64,000 nt of DNA. Origin: CAVVMA01 sp963788205. Its GTDB lineage: Bacteria; Desulfobacterota; Binatia; Binatales; Binataceae. The stretch is taken from the NCBI GenBank assembly GCA_963788205.1, contig CAWBGG010000002.1, positions 496,001-560,000 on the forward strand, given 5' to 3'. This document shows positions 44,001 to 52,858 of this stretch, in pieces. Numbering within the stretch: position 1 is the first letter of the stretch; each line of letters begins with the position of its first letter. Below the pieces are notes generated by a model. The model was not told where the DNA came from. It was given only the letters and a program-made list of their open reading frames with translations, and did no database searches. The translations under genes and the position numbers were made by a program.

Positions 44001-44386
44001 GCTGGCGCGTCGCTGGAAAAGTCGAAAATCGTATGCTCCTCGGTCAGGAAGATGAACGAGCGCTTGAGGTCGACGAACTTCGCTTCGTCCTCGATTAGTC
44101 GGCGGCCTGCTTCGCGCCCCTCGGCGCTGCCGCTGCCGGCGGCGAGCTCCTCCATGCTGTCCCACCATACTTCCGTGATGCCGTCGTAGCCCGCACCCAT
44201 CCCGCGCGACGCGGCGATCTGAGCCCCGATTTCCGGGGCGATGGTGTGGCTCTGCACGTATCTGCGTGCGCGCAGGGCCTTCGCGACGCTGCGGACCAGT
44301 GGGCCGTGCTTCTCGAGCCAGTAGGTATGGAAATCCTGCGCCGAGACGTCGTCACGCTTGCGAACGATGTAAACGAGTTTGATCAC
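43997..44386 (-). CDS. EthD-domain protein
   Basis: GTG 44386 with AGGAG upstream. 129 residues: VIKLVYIVRKRDDVSAQDFHTYWLEKHGPLVRSVAKAL is the EthD dimeric ferredoxin-like domain. DGITEVWWDSMEELAAG and FVDLKRSFIFLTEEHTIFD complete it. EthD proteins are linked to ether or polyketide degradation and small-molecule binding, and the precise role is rarely known. It lies between the membrane protein (4-bp overlap) and the MazG fusion gene (7-bp gap). Confidence 0.8.
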   Translation of the reverse strand: MIKLVYIVRKRDDVSAQDFHTYWLEKHGPLVRSVAKALRARRYVQSHTIAPEIGAQIAASRGMGAGYDGITEVWWDSMEELAAGSGSAEGREAGRRLIEDEAKFVDLKRSFIFLTEEHTIFDFSSDAPA

Positions 44387-44393
44387 GATGGTT

Positions 44394-45230
44394 TCACTCC
44401 TTTTTGATTCTCTTCGCTCCGATGAATACGCGGTATCGCTCGCGCTCTCTGAACTCATCGATTCGCCAAATCGCCGGATAGCCCACCACTTTCGACAAAT
44501 GAATCACCTTGCCGCCGCCGAGGTAGAGACCGAGATGCGCGCCCCAGGGGTCGGCAGATCGGTTGAACAACATGATGTCCATCGGCGCCGCCGTTTTCGC
44601 CACGATAGTGTACTTCCGGTCGCGCCAGAGCTCGCTGGATCGGAACTCGGGAATCTCGCGGCCGAAATGTCTCAGCAACTCGTAAATGAAACGCTGGCAA
44701 TTTGCACCGGTCTTTAGTCCGGCAACATGGGGAGCTCCAGGATGCTGCAATCCATTGTAACGAATGCGCAGGAAGCCGCGCGGGATCTCGATCGCATCGG
44801 TCGAGTGCTTCGTCATCGAACGGCTCTTCTTGGCTTCGTTCCATAGCTGATCGATTGCGGCGTCGTCGAGGTTGCGCAGTTCCAGTCCTCGTTCGGCGGC
44901 TATCCGCTCCAACCGCTCGAAGCGGGTGACGAACTTTTCGCACGCGCGGCTGAGGATCTCTTCCGTGCTGCGGTCGAGAAAGCGCGGCGCGTTGGCAAGC
45001 GCGAGCATCAGGTCGCCGATCTCTTCGGCCGCGGCTTCGCGGTCGCCGCGCGCGAGGGCGGCCTCGGTCTCGTCCAGCTCCTCGCGGACTTTGGCGAGCA
45101 CCGCCGCAATGTCGCGCCAGTCCATCCCGAGCTTCCGCGCATGTTCGCCGAGCTTCTCGGCGCGGATCAGCGCCGGCAGGCGGCGATCGCTCGCGACCAG
45201 GCTCGCCAACCGCTTCGATTCCAGAGACAC
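44394..45230 (-). CDS. MazG-type pyrophosphohydrolase fused to an NlpC/P60-like peptidase
   Basis: 278 residues from GTG 45230. Residues 1-~125 are a MazG helical domain with the metal-binding pattern REELDE at 49-54 and EEIGDL at 69-74, as in NTP pyrophosphatases. Residues ~145-270 resemble a C40 (NlpC/P60-like) hydrolase: GANCQRFIYELLRHFG (Cys178), DIMLFNR, and WGAHLGLYLGGGKVIHLS (His232, His244). MazG acts on cytoplasmic nucleotides, whereas C40 enzymes usually cut peptidoglycan, so the combination is odd; no signal peptide is present. Met139 between the domains could allow a separate start. It ends 7 bp from the EthD gene. Confidence 0.72.
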   Translation of the reverse strand: MSLESKRLASLVASDRRLPALIRAEKLGEHARKLGMDWRDIAAVLAKVREELDETEAALARGDREAAAEEIGDLMLALANAPRFLDRSTEEILSRACEKFVTRFERLERIAAERGLELRNLDDAAIDQLWNEAKKSRSMTKHSTDAIEIPRGFLRIRYNGLQHPGAPHVAGLKTGANCQRFIYELLRHFGREIPEFRSSELWRDRKYTIVAKTAAPMDIMLFNRSADPWGAHLGLYLGGGKVIHLSKVVGYPAIWRIDEFRERERYRVFIGAKRIKKE

Positions 45231-45239
45231 GCGAGGCGC

Positions 45240-45902
45240 TCAGAGCCGGATGATCGGGCTCAGCACCTTGTCGGTGAGGAATTTGGAAAGATCGGTAAGG
45301 CCCTCCGACGTGATCTCGTGGCCGCAGTCGTACTCGCGAAACGTCACCGGCACCCTGAGCCTGCGGAGCGCCTCGACCGATTCGCGCGCGCGCGCGATCT
45401 CGATCATATCGTCGGCACGGCCGTGCTGCACCAGAACCGGCAATTGCTGGAGCGCATCGTTGAGCGCCACCCGCGCCGCGGCCTGCTCCGGGAACCAGGT
45501 TGAAATCGCGACTATCGCGGCGAAGCGTTCGGGGCTGCGCAGCGCCAGGTTGTAGGCGATAGAGCCGCCCTGGCTGAAGCCAAGCAGCACCAGCTTGCGC
45601 CGGTCGATCGGGTACCGCTCGAGCGCGGCGCTGACAAACGCGTCGGCGCCATCGGCGGCGCGCTGCATCTCCGCTGCGTCGGGCCGCGCGCCCATCGTGA
45701 TCGGATACCATCCGTAGCCCCGCAATGGGCCAATCGGCACCTCGATCGCTCCCTGCGGACAGAGCATCGCGAACTGCCCGTCCGCGACATATGGCGCGAG
45801 CCCCAGCAGGTCGAGCGCGTTGGCGCCCCATCCGTGGAACGCGATTATGGCCGGATGGGGCCCGTCGCCGGCCGGCTCGAAGCCGGCGTGAATAAGCTTC
45901 AT
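45240..45902 (-). CDS. Carboxylesterase/phospholipase-type alpha/beta hydrolase
   Basis: ATG 45902 has AGGAGG 8 bp upstream; 220 residues. Alpha/beta-hydrolase fold: IIAFHGWGANALDLLGLAP, nucleophile elbow LLGFSQGGSIAYNLAL (Ser), Asp in VLVQHGRADDMIEI and His in YDCGHEITSEG. It resembles the YpfH/EstB group of small serine esterases. Divergent from the glycosyltransferase gene; the following MazG fusion gene begins 9 bp after its stop. Confidence 0.87.
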   Translation of the reverse strand: MKLIHAGFEPAGDGPHPAIIAFHGWGANALDLLGLAPYVADGQFAMLCPQGAIEVPIGPLRGYGWYPITMGARPDAAEMQRAADGADAFVSAALERYPIDRRKLVLLGFSQGGSIAYNLALRSPERFAAIVAISTWFPEQAAARVALNDALQQLPVLVQHGRADDMIEIARARESVEALRRLRVPVTFREYDCGHEITSEGLTDLSKFLTDKVLSPIIRL

Positions 45903-46038
45903 GCGCTTGACCTCCTGGTCCCGCATCCTAGACCCGGCCGCGAGCGCAGTGCCAGTTCCCGGGGTGGCTGTTAATCGGCTGAGCTTCCTGATTATCTTAC
46001 TTGCGGTGCGGCGGCCGTGCAGGCGCCGGGCCGGACCG

Positions 46039-49026
46039 ATGGCTGGGTGGGACAATTCCAAAGCGCGCTCGATGCGCGCCGCGATTACCGCACTGGCAGC
46101 CGCCACGGCGCTGGTCTTCGCGCACACGCTCGCGTGGGCGGCGGCCAGCGATCCCGACGCACCTGACGGACGATTTGCCGGCTATATCGCGGGCCTGACG
46201 ATAATCCTGCTGGTCGGTTATGGGCTGTATGTGTGCCTGAAGCCGATCCTGCGCAAGCCCGATTCCGGTCTTTCGCGGGCGCTCCTGATCTTGTTCGCGA
46301 TCTTCGTCGTCAAGGAGACCCTCTCGCCGCTTTTCCCCGGTTTCGGCGTCGACGTGGGCAGCTATCAGGCCTGGGCGGGCAAGATGGCCGACGTCGGCCC
46401 CGCTCACATGTACGAGACCGGATACTTCCTGGACTATCCGCCCGGATACCTTTACGCATTGTGGTTCGTCGCGACGCTCGGGCATGCCTTCGGCGTAGGC
46501 GGAGGAGCGGCCTTCCGCCAGTTGATCGAAAGCCCGGCGCTGGTCGCGGATTTCCTGCTGGCGCTCGCGGTTTTCGCCTACGTCAGGCGCTCGGCCAGCA
46601 ACGCGCTGGCCATCGCCGCGATGCTGATGGTCGCGCTCAATCCCGCGATGCTGTTCGAGAGCGTGGTCTGGGGGCAGAGCGATTCGGTCTCGGCGCTGCT
46701 GATGTTCCTGTCCGTGACCTGCGTGCTCGACGGCGAGTTCGAGGTCAGTTGGGCGCTGGCCGCGGTCGGCGTGCTGGTCAAGCCGCAAGTCTTGCTGTTT
46801 TTGCCGGTGCTCGGACTGTGGACGCTGATCAAGGCCGCTCCCGAAAAATGGTGGCGCTCGGCACTGGCGATGCTCGCGATGGGGATCGTCACCGCGGCGC
46901 CGTTCCAGCTCGGCCATCCCTGGAACTGGCTGTTGGCCCTCTACCAGAGCACTGCGGGTTACTATCACGAGACCTCGGTCAATGCGTTCAATCTGATCGC
47001 GCTGCTGGCGGGGCTGCGCGCGCCGGATTCGACCCCGGTTCTTGGAATACCGACGTTCGTGCTCGGGATGTCTCTGCTGGCCGGCCTCTACGGCTTCGTG
47101 GCGTGGATTCTCTACCAGCGCGCTACGGCGAAGAACCTGCTCTATTGCACCTTCCTGGTGGTCTTTGGCTCCTTCATGGTCGCCCCCCGGATGCACGAGC
47201 GTTACGTCTATCCCTCGCTGGTATTTCTGATCCCGATCGCGCTGGAAAGTCCCGCGATGCTGGCGGTGTTCGTGATCACGACCGCGACCCTGCTTTTCAA
47301 CCTCGCCTATATCAAGCGCGTGCTGGAGAGCCCCAAGATTTTCCTCGACGGCCGCGACCGGCTCGCGATGATCGCTTCCGCGATTAACGTGGTGGGACTC
47401 GGGACGGCGTTCAGCTACGTCTTCAAGCCCGCAGCGCAGCAAGAAGAGCTCGGGCCGGAAGCGCCCGCGGAGGAGACCGCCGAGCCGCTGCGCGCCGAGG
47501 CCGGAATTCAGGCGCTGGTAGCGCGGTTCAAGTCGGCTTCGTCAGCCGCGTCGGCGGTTCGCCCGGCCTCGTCGGATGAAACGCTCGCGGGTCGGGTGAT
47601 GCCGTGGCTTCGTATCGATACGATCGTAGTAACGGTGCTGGTCGCGTGCGCCGCGTTCACGCGGCTTTGGCGATTGGGGCTGCCGGCTGAAATCGTCTTT
47701 GACGAGGTCCATTTCGTCGAGAATCAGGCGCGTCATTATATCCATGGCGAGTCGTTCCTCGACCCGCATCCGCCGTTCGATAAGCTGGTGATCGCGCTCG
47801 GCATCCTGCTCTTCGGCGACCATCCCTGGAGCTGGCGAATCGGCAACGCGGTGCTCGGGATCGCCTTGGTAGGAATCACCTATCTGCTCGGACGGCGGAT
47901 GTTTCATTCGCGGCTGGCGGCAGCGTTGGCCGCGGCCTTTGTCGCCGGCGACGGGCTGTTCATCGTCGATTCGCGTATCGCGGTGATCGATATCGCGTAC
48001 GTAACCGCCGCCGCGCTCGCTTACCTGATGCTGTTCCGATTCCTCGAAAACACCGAACCGCTTGATCGCCGCCGCACGATGGTCTGGATGGGCCTCGCGC
48101 TGGGGGTCTGCCTGGGCTCGAAGCTCTATATCCCGGTCGTCACGTTTCTGTTGGTGACCGGATTTCTGGTCCACGCGCTATGGGTGCCCGGCAGCGGGCG
48201 ATCTTCGCGGCAGGCGCGCTATGACCCGCAGCGTTATCGGCGGGTCGGCGGCGCAGTGCTCCTGACCGGCGCGGTGAGCGCGGCGGTCTATATTGCGATC
48301 TTCTTGCCCCATTTCCTGCTCGGATGGTGGGGCGGGGTCGCCGACTTGGCGCACTATTACAGCGACGTGATCTGGTACGAAAGCAGCGTCTCGTCCGCGA
48401 CCCATCCCTATGCTTCGCCGTGGTGGAGCTGGCCGCTGATGCTTCGCCCGGTGGCGTATTGGCAGAATTTCCCGACCACGGGCAAGGTCATGACCATCTG
48501 GGGCGGCGGCAACCCCGCCACCTGGTGGGGAGCATTTACGGCCGTTGCGATAATCGCAGTCCAGGCCTTTGAGCGCCGCTCGACCTGGCGGCCTTTTATC
48601 CTGATCGGCTACCTCGGCTATCTGGCGATCTGGGTCCCGATCGGCCGCACGCTGTTCCTGTACCATTACATGGGTTCGATATATCTCGCCTATCTGGCGC
48701 TGGGCGCGGTGATGGCCGAATGCTGGAACGATGGCGCGCAACCTTGGGAGCATCTGGCGCTGTTGCTCACGCTCGCGCCGGTTTTCATTCTCGGTCTCGG
48801 CGCCGCCTGGGGCTTGGCCGGTCTGGCGATGGTCGCCGCCGGCTACGCTGCGGTCCTACTCCAACGGCCCCAATATGCCGGTAAATTCACTTGCGCGGTG
48901 TTCTGCGCGGTGGCCCTGGGGATGTTCTTCTACTACTACCCGGTATGGATTGGACTGCCGATCGAGCGCTCCGGGTATTACGCCCGGATGTGGCTGCAAG
49001 GCGCGGGGATACGGTCCTGGATCTGA
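46039..49026 (+). CDS. Two-module GT-C glycosyltransferase (mannosyltransferase-like + PMT/GT39-like)
   Basis: Start ATG 46039 (MAGWDNSKAR) or ATG 46072; 995 residues with some 20 helices. Module 1 (~20-460) has GVDVGSYQAWAGKMADVGP, a first-loop acidic motif, and FGSFMVAPRMHERYVYPSL, as in GT-C polyprenol-sugar enzymes. A soluble linker (~460-525, Glu/Ala-rich) leads to module 2 (~525-990), which has the PMT pattern PAEIVFDEVHFVENQARHY and FLDPHPPFDKLVIALG and later HYMGSIYLAYLALG. It probably transfers sugars from lipid carriers to proteins or glycans outside the inner membrane. The exported lectin-like gene follows by 2 bp. Confidence 0.85.
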   Translation: MAGWDNSKARSMRAAITALAAATALVFAHTLAWAAASDPDAPDGRFAGYIAGLTIILLVGYGLYVCLKPILRKPDSGLSRALLILFAIFVVKETLSPLFPGFGVDVGSYQAWAGKMADVGPAHMYETGYFLDYPPGYLYALWFVATLGHAFGVGGGAAFRQLIESPALVADFLLALAVFAYVRRSASNALAIAAMLMVALNPAMLFESVVWGQSDSVSALLMFLSVTCVLDGEFEVSWALAAVGVLVKPQVLLFLPVLGLWTLIKAAPEKWWRSALAMLAMGIVTAAPFQLGHPWNWLLALYQSTAGYYHETSVNAFNLIALLAGLRAPDSTPVLGIPTFVLGMSLLAGLYGFVAWILYQRATAKNLLYCTFLVVFGSFMVAPRMHERYVYPSLVFLIPIALESPAMLAVFVITTATLLFNLAYIKRVLESPKIFLDGRDRLAMIASAINVVGLGTAFSYVFKPAAQQEELGPEAPAEETAEPLRAEAGIQALVARFKSASSAASAVRPASSDETLAGRVMPWLRIDTIVVTVLVACAAFTRLWRLGLPAEIVFDEVHFVENQARHYIHGESFLDPHPPFDKLVIALGILLFGDHPWSWRIGNAVLGIALVGITYLLGRRMFHSRLAAALAAAFVAGDGLFIVDSRIAVIDIAYVTAAALAYLMLFRFLENTEPLDRRRTMVWMGLALGVCLGSKLYIPVVTFLLVTGFLVHALWVPGSGRSSRQARYDPQRYRRVGGAVLLTGAVSAAVYIAIFLPHFLLGWWGGVADLAHYYSDVIWYESSVSSATHPYASPWWSWPLMLRPVAYWQNFPTTGKVMTIWGGGNPATWWGAFTAVAIIAVQAFERRSTWRPFILIGYLGYLAIWVPIGRTLFLYHYMGSIYLAYLALGAVMAECWNDGAQPWEHLALLLTLAPVFILGLGAAWGLAGLAMVAAGYAAVLLQRPQYAGKFTCAVFCAVALGMFFYYYPVWIGLPIERSGYYARMWLQGAGIRSWI

Positions 49027-49028
49027 AC

Positions 49029-49955
49029 GTGAGGTCTCCAGCGGCGGGAACTGCGCACCGGCGTTTCCTGTTCGGTGCGGCCGTCACGCTGGCCGCGATG
49101 GTGATGCTCGCGGGAGCCTCGCTCGCGGAGCCCGTCGCCGGTGCGCCGCCGGCGAGCCCCGAGAACCTCATTCCGAATGCGAGTCCCGAGAATCTGATCG
49201 TGAATCCCCAGTTCATCAAGGGTGCCGGCAATTATCCCGATCACTGGCGCACCGAAGGATGGGATCAGAAGCCGGAGGTAACCAACTACCTATGGCATCA
49301 CGACGTGGAAGGCCGTCCCGGTGAAACCGAGATCGACAGCTCGAAGCCCAACGATGCGCGCTGGATGCAGAGCCTGAGTCTGAGCGCCGGATGGTACTAC
49401 TTCAGCGTCGACGCGCGCACCGAGAACGTCGGCAACAACGAGGCGGGCGCCACCTTCAGTATCATGGAGGACGGCATCACCTCGCAGGAGCTCAAGGGAA
49501 CCAACAACTGGACCAGGATTGGGTTCTATCTGAAGGTCGGGCATCTGGGCGCCGATATCGAGATGGCGCTGCGGCTGGGCGGTTACAGCAGTCTCAATAC
49601 CGGCCACGCATTCTTCCGCGACGTGAGCCTGATTCGCGTACCGAATCCGCCGAAAGGCGCGGAACATACCTACGATCTCGATGCGACCCGGAAAGCTGCG
49701 CAGGCGCAGCCCATCGGGCGGCCCTGGACGCTGGTCGCAGTGTTCATCCTGCTTGGCGGCACGGCGGTCTACGGATGGCAGCTTTTCGGCGAGGCGACTT
49801 TGCCCCCGTCGCGTCCGGTCGCGGCTCCATCGCCACCGCCGCCACCGCCGTCGAAGCCCGCCGAAAAGCCGAAGCCGGAACGCCCCAGGGAGGAACCCCC
49901 AAAGGAAGAGCGCAAACCGGTGCGCGGCAAGAAAAAGCAACGCAAACGGAAGTAG
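49029..49955 (+). CDS. Exported carbohydrate-binding-like protein with C-terminal anchor
   Basis: GTG 49029, two bases after the glycosyltransferase stop; 308 residues. A signal peptide (FGAAVTLAAMVMLAGASLAEP) is followed by a beta-sandwich domain with NLIVNPQFIKGAGNYPDHW, WYYFSVDARTENVG and GHAFFRDVSLIRV, which resembles CBM-type modules. A helix (WTLVAVFILLGGTAVYGW) and a cytoplasmic Pro/Lys/Arg tail end the protein. Coupling with the glycosyltransferase suggests that it binds or presents the glycan acceptor (inference). Confidence 0.7.
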   Translation: MRSPAAGTAHRRFLFGAAVTLAAMVMLAGASLAEPVAGAPPASPENLIPNASPENLIVNPQFIKGAGNYPDHWRTEGWDQKPEVTNYLWHHDVEGRPGETEIDSSKPNDARWMQSLSLSAGWYYFSVDARTENVGNNEAGATFSIMEDGITSQELKGTNNWTRIGFYLKVGHLGADIEMALRLGGYSSLNTGHAFFRDVSLIRVPNPPKGAEHTYDLDATRKAAQAQPIGRPWTLVAVFILLGGTAVYGWQLFGEATLPPSRPVAAPSPPPPPPSKPAEKPKPERPREEPPKEERKPVRGKKKQRKRK

Positions 49956-49991
49956 GCGATCGCGACCGATCGCCATGTCGCCCCCCAGGGC

Positions 49992-50522
49992 CTACGGGAG
50001 GGGCTTCCGATAGATGGGACGGCGTTCCTGCGCGGCCTGCTCGCGGACCTGCCCCAACAGGCGTGCCTCGTCGACACCCCGCGATACGCATTCGGTGCTC
50101 GACGGCGGATGGAACGGCACCGTCAGCGGCGCCACGTAGGTCGATTCGACTTCCACGATCGAGGCCTCGGGACCGTCGGCTTTGAGCCGGAAGTTATATT
50201 CCGCCGCCGACGCCGCGGTCGGATCGACCGCGAATCTTCCGCCGAGGCTCCGGAATTCGCCGCAGTCCGCGTCCTGAAGCGTAAAGCTGGTGCCCTGCGC
50301 CTCGATTATCCCATGCGTGGGATCCTGCGCGCGGACGTTGTAGTTGTTCTGTTTGATCACCTCGTTCACCGCGTCCCAGGCCAGATCGTAGGGGAGATCC
50401 AGCCGCACGCGATCCTGCTCGGCGCTCGGCGGCGGAGTCCGCGGTGGGTAGAAGCATCCTGAGAGCCCAAGCGTGAGGACTACCGCCAGGGCTATTGCGA
50501 TTGGTGCGGTGACCGGTTTCAT
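49992..50522 (-). CDS. Hypothetical lipoprotein
   Basis: ATG 50522 (MKPVTAPIAI); 176 residues. The signal ends in a lipobox LTLGLSGCFYP. The mature part begins with RVRLDLPYDLAWDAVNEVIKQNNYNVRAQDP, a pattern like BamC/NlpB-type or DUF799-like fold segments, with EAQGTSFTLQDADCGEF and STECVSRGVDEARLLGQV. Convergent with the exported protein gene. Function unknown. Confidence 0.7.
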   Translation of the reverse strand: MKPVTAPIAIALAVVLTLGLSGCFYPPRTPPPSAEQDRVRLDLPYDLAWDAVNEVIKQNNYNVRAQDPTHGIIEAQGTSFTLQDADCGEFRSLGGRFAVDPTAASAAEYNFRLKADGPEASIVEVESTYVAPLTVPFHPPSSTECVSRGVDEARLLGQVREQAAQERRPIYRKPLP

Positions 50523-50670
50523 GATCGGCTCGTGCAGTCCGCCATGATAGCGAATCGCCGCCGCAATGGCGTCCACGCCGCCGCCTCTAGGCGCCTTGCT
50601 TGGCTCCCCATCGATGTCTCCCTGTGGTAGGCTCCCCACTGAACGGGCCAGCAGGCCCGGCGAGGTTGCG

Positions 50671-51423
50671 ATGTCAGGCCATTCCAAGTGGTCCTCAATA
50701 AAGCATAAGAAGGCGGAGCGCGACGCCAAGCGCGGCAAGGTCTTCACCAAGCTGATCAAGGAAATTACCATCGCCGCGCGCCTGGGCGGCGGCGATCTCA
50801 CCGCCAACCCGCGCCTGCGCACCGCGGTTGCGACGGCGCGCGCGCAGTCGATGCCCAACGACAATATCGACCGCGCGATCAAAAAGGGCACTGGCGAGCT
50901 GGGTGGCCAACAGCTCGAGCAGATCACCTACGAAGGATACGGGCCGGGCGGGATCGCCGTGATTCTCGACGTGCTGACCGACAATCGTAATCGGGTCGTC
51001 GCCGAGTTGCGCTTCATCTTCTCCCGCCACGGCGGCAATCTCGGCGAGGCCGGATGCGTCGGCTGGATGTTCCACAAGCGCGGCGTGATCACGGTCGAGA
51101 AGGGCGCAGCCGACGAAGATCGCCTGATCGAGATCGCGCTCGAAGCGGGCGCCGACGATGTTTCCGGCGACGGTGACAGCTACGACGTGATGACCACGCC
51201 CGAGAAGTTCACCGCCGTCAAGGACGCGCTCGAAAAGGCCGGCATCACCGCCGCACACGCCGAAGTCACGATGCTGCCGGAAAACACGGTGAAGGTCTCG
51301 GGCCACACCGCCGAGCAGGTTCTCAAGCTGGTCGAAGATCTGGAGGAGCACGACGAGGTGCAAAGCGTCGCCGCCAACTTCGACATCGACGAACAGGAGA
51401 TGGCGCAGTTCTCGGCGGCGTAG
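50671..51423 (+). CDS. yebC: YebC/PmpR-family protein
   Basis: 250 residues: MSGHSKWSSIKHKKAERDAKRGKVFTK is the family N-terminus, then ANPRLRTAVATARAQSMPNDNIDRAIKKG, EGYGPGGIAVILDVLTDNRNR and the C-terminal GADDVSGDGDSYDV. Such proteins help ribosomes over polyproline stretches or bind DNA; the S53 protease linker would be such a target (speculative). It is upstream of ruvCAB as in many genomes; 245 bp with two repeats now separate it from ruvC. Confidence 0.93.
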   Translation: MSGHSKWSSIKHKKAERDAKRGKVFTKLIKEITIAARLGGGDLTANPRLRTAVATARAQSMPNDNIDRAIKKGTGELGGQQLEQITYEGYGPGGIAVILDVLTDNRNRVVAELRFIFSRHGGNLGEAGCVGWMFHKRGVITVEKGAADEDRLIEIALEAGADDVSGDGDSYDVMTTPEKFTAVKDALEKAGITAAHAEVTMLPENTVKVSGHTAEQVLKLVEDLEEHDEVQSVAANFDIDEQEMAQFSAA

Positions 51424-51424
51424 T

Positions 51425-51455
51425 CTAGCGTCCTGATTTAAAAGTGCGTTGAAGA
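51425..51455. repeat. Solitary IS630-type terminal inverted repeat
   Basis: Begins ctagcgtcctgattta and matches the left end of the IS at 34550 onward at 26 of 31 positions. No transposase or opposite end is seen nearby. It lies directly behind the yebC stop. Either a relic of a related element or the end of a MITE. Confidence 0.65.
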
Positions 51456-51464
51456 TGTCTGAGC

Positions 51465-51597
51465 GCTCGCATAAACCGCAGAAAAGAGAATCGCTCCGCG
51501 TAGATTCCTCACGCCGTTCGGAATGACAGACAATAAGAATCCTCCCTCCCTACCTGTCATCCCGAGCGCAGCGAGGGATCTACGCGGAGCGATTTGT
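51465..51597. repeat. Palindromic intergenic repeat, copy 1
   Basis: The outer arms aatcgctccgcgtaga (51489-51504) and its exact complement (51579-51594) are 16 bp; the inner arms (gaatgacag / ctgtcatcc) also pair imperfectly, so ~106 nt can fold into a long hairpin. The left flank cagaaaa-gag is shared with copy 2 at 55729. Located between yebC and ruvC; could terminate or attenuate transcription into ruvCAB. Confidence 0.75.
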
Positions 51598-51668
51598 CCG
51601 GCTTCTCGGTTGTGCAAAGCTCTCCCTATTTAGAGGAGCGCCATGCGGCGGCGTCGCGGAGGTGGCGG

Positions 51669-52226
51669 TTGATTCGGCGGGTGCTCGGGGTGGATCCCGG
51701 AACTGCGGTATGCGGATTCGGGATCGTGGAGCGCGCGCCGGCGGGTCCACGGTTTGTGGCCGCCGGAACGATTCATACCGTTAGATCACAGGGCGCCCCG
51801 GCGCGTCTCAAGTCAATCTACGAACGCTTGCTGGAACTGATCGACCAGCACGCTCCTGACGCGATGAGCCTGGAGCGCAGCTTTGTCGCAGCCAACGTGC
51901 AGAGCGCATTCAGACTTGGCGAGGCACGTGCGATGGCGATCCTGGCCGCCGCGCAGCGCCGCCTGGCGCTGTTCGAGTACGCGCCAAATGTCGCCAAGCT
52001 CTCCGTCGCCGGCTACGGTCACGCCGACAAGAAGCAGGTCAAGTTCATGGTGCGGCGCACGCTCAATCTCCAGCCAAGCGTCGAGTTGGCCGACGATGCG
52101 ACCGACGCACTGGCGCTCGCGCTCTGCCATCTGACGCGCTCCCGCATCGCATTGGTGGCGCAAGCGCCCGCGCGCCGCGTTCGGCGCACCGGTGGCGCGG
52201 TCTCATCCCGAGTGGCCACGTCATGA
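51669..52226 (+). CDS. ruvC: Holliday junction resolvase RuvC
   Basis: TTG 51669 with GGAGG six bases upstream gives LIRRVLGVDPGTAVCGFG directly at the family's N-terminus; 185 residues. Acidic residues of the RNase-H fold are present: Asp in GVDPGT, Glu in MSLERSFV and Asp in LADDATDALALALCH. It cuts Holliday junctions with RuvAB. It overlaps ruvA by 4 bp. Confidence 0.93.
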   Translation: MIRRVLGVDPGTAVCGFGIVERAPAGPRFVAAGTIHTVRSQGAPARLKSIYERLLELIDQHAPDAMSLERSFVAANVQSAFRLGEARAMAILAAAQRRLALFEYAPNVAKLSVAGYGHADKKQVKFMVRRTLNLQPSVELADDATDALALALCHLTRSRIALVAQAPARRVRRTGGAVSSRVATS

Positions 52227-52858
52227 TCGCGTCGCTAACGGGCCGGGTCCGCAGCCGCGAGGCCGGTCGCGTGGTGATCGAAACCGGCGGCGTCGGCTAC
52301 GAGGTCTTCATCCCGCTCAGCACCTATTATCGGCTGCCGCCACTGGACGAGGTGGTGACGCTCGAAATCCGGCAAGTGGTGCGTGAAGACTCGCTCGCCC
52401 TGTACGGCTTCGCGAGCAGCGGCGAGAAGCGCGCCTTCGACCTGCTGATGGGCGTGCAACACGTCGGACCGAAACTGGCGCTCGCGATCCTGTCGGTGCT
52501 CTCGCCCGCCGAGCTGGTCGCGGCGATCCAGCGCGGCGACGCCGATCGGCTCGACGCGGTGCCCGGCGTGGGACCCAAAGTCGCTGAGCGCGTAGTGCGC
52601 GAGCTGAAGGACAAGACCGCGAACTGGCAGTTCATCGGGCCCGCCTCGCAGCCGGGCGGCCAAGCGGATTCGCCCAACGGCGCCGGCGCGATCGCAGGCC
52701 CCGCCGATGATGCGATTTCCGCGCTGATCAACCTGGGCTACAAACCCGCCGAGGCCAGGCGCGCGGTCGATTCAGTGAGCGCGGCCAGCGCTAACGTGGC
52801 AATCGATCTGGAAGTGATTATCCGCAAGTCGTTGGCGATTCTGGTTGGCGAAAAGTGA
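52223..52858 (+). CDS. ruvA: Holliday junction branch migration protein RuvA
   Basis: 211 residues: OB domain (MIASLTGRVRSREAGRVVIETGGVGYEVFIP), helix-hairpin-helix (ILSVLSPAELVAAIQRGD ... VPGVGPKVAERVV) and the flexible domain III (AISALINLGYKPAEARRAV) that contacts RuvB. ATGA overlap with ruvC and GTGA overlap with ruvB indicate a coupled operon. Confidence 0.95.
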   Translation: MIASLTGRVRSREAGRVVIETGGVGYEVFIPLSTYYRLPPLDEVVTLEIRQVVREDSLALYGFASSGEKRAFDLLMGVQHVGPKLALAILSVLSPAELVAAIQRGDADRLDAVPGVGPKVAERVVRELKDKTANWQFIGPASQPGGQADSPNGAGAIAGPADDAISALINLGYKPAEARRAVDSVSAASANVAIDLEVIIRKSLAILVGEK

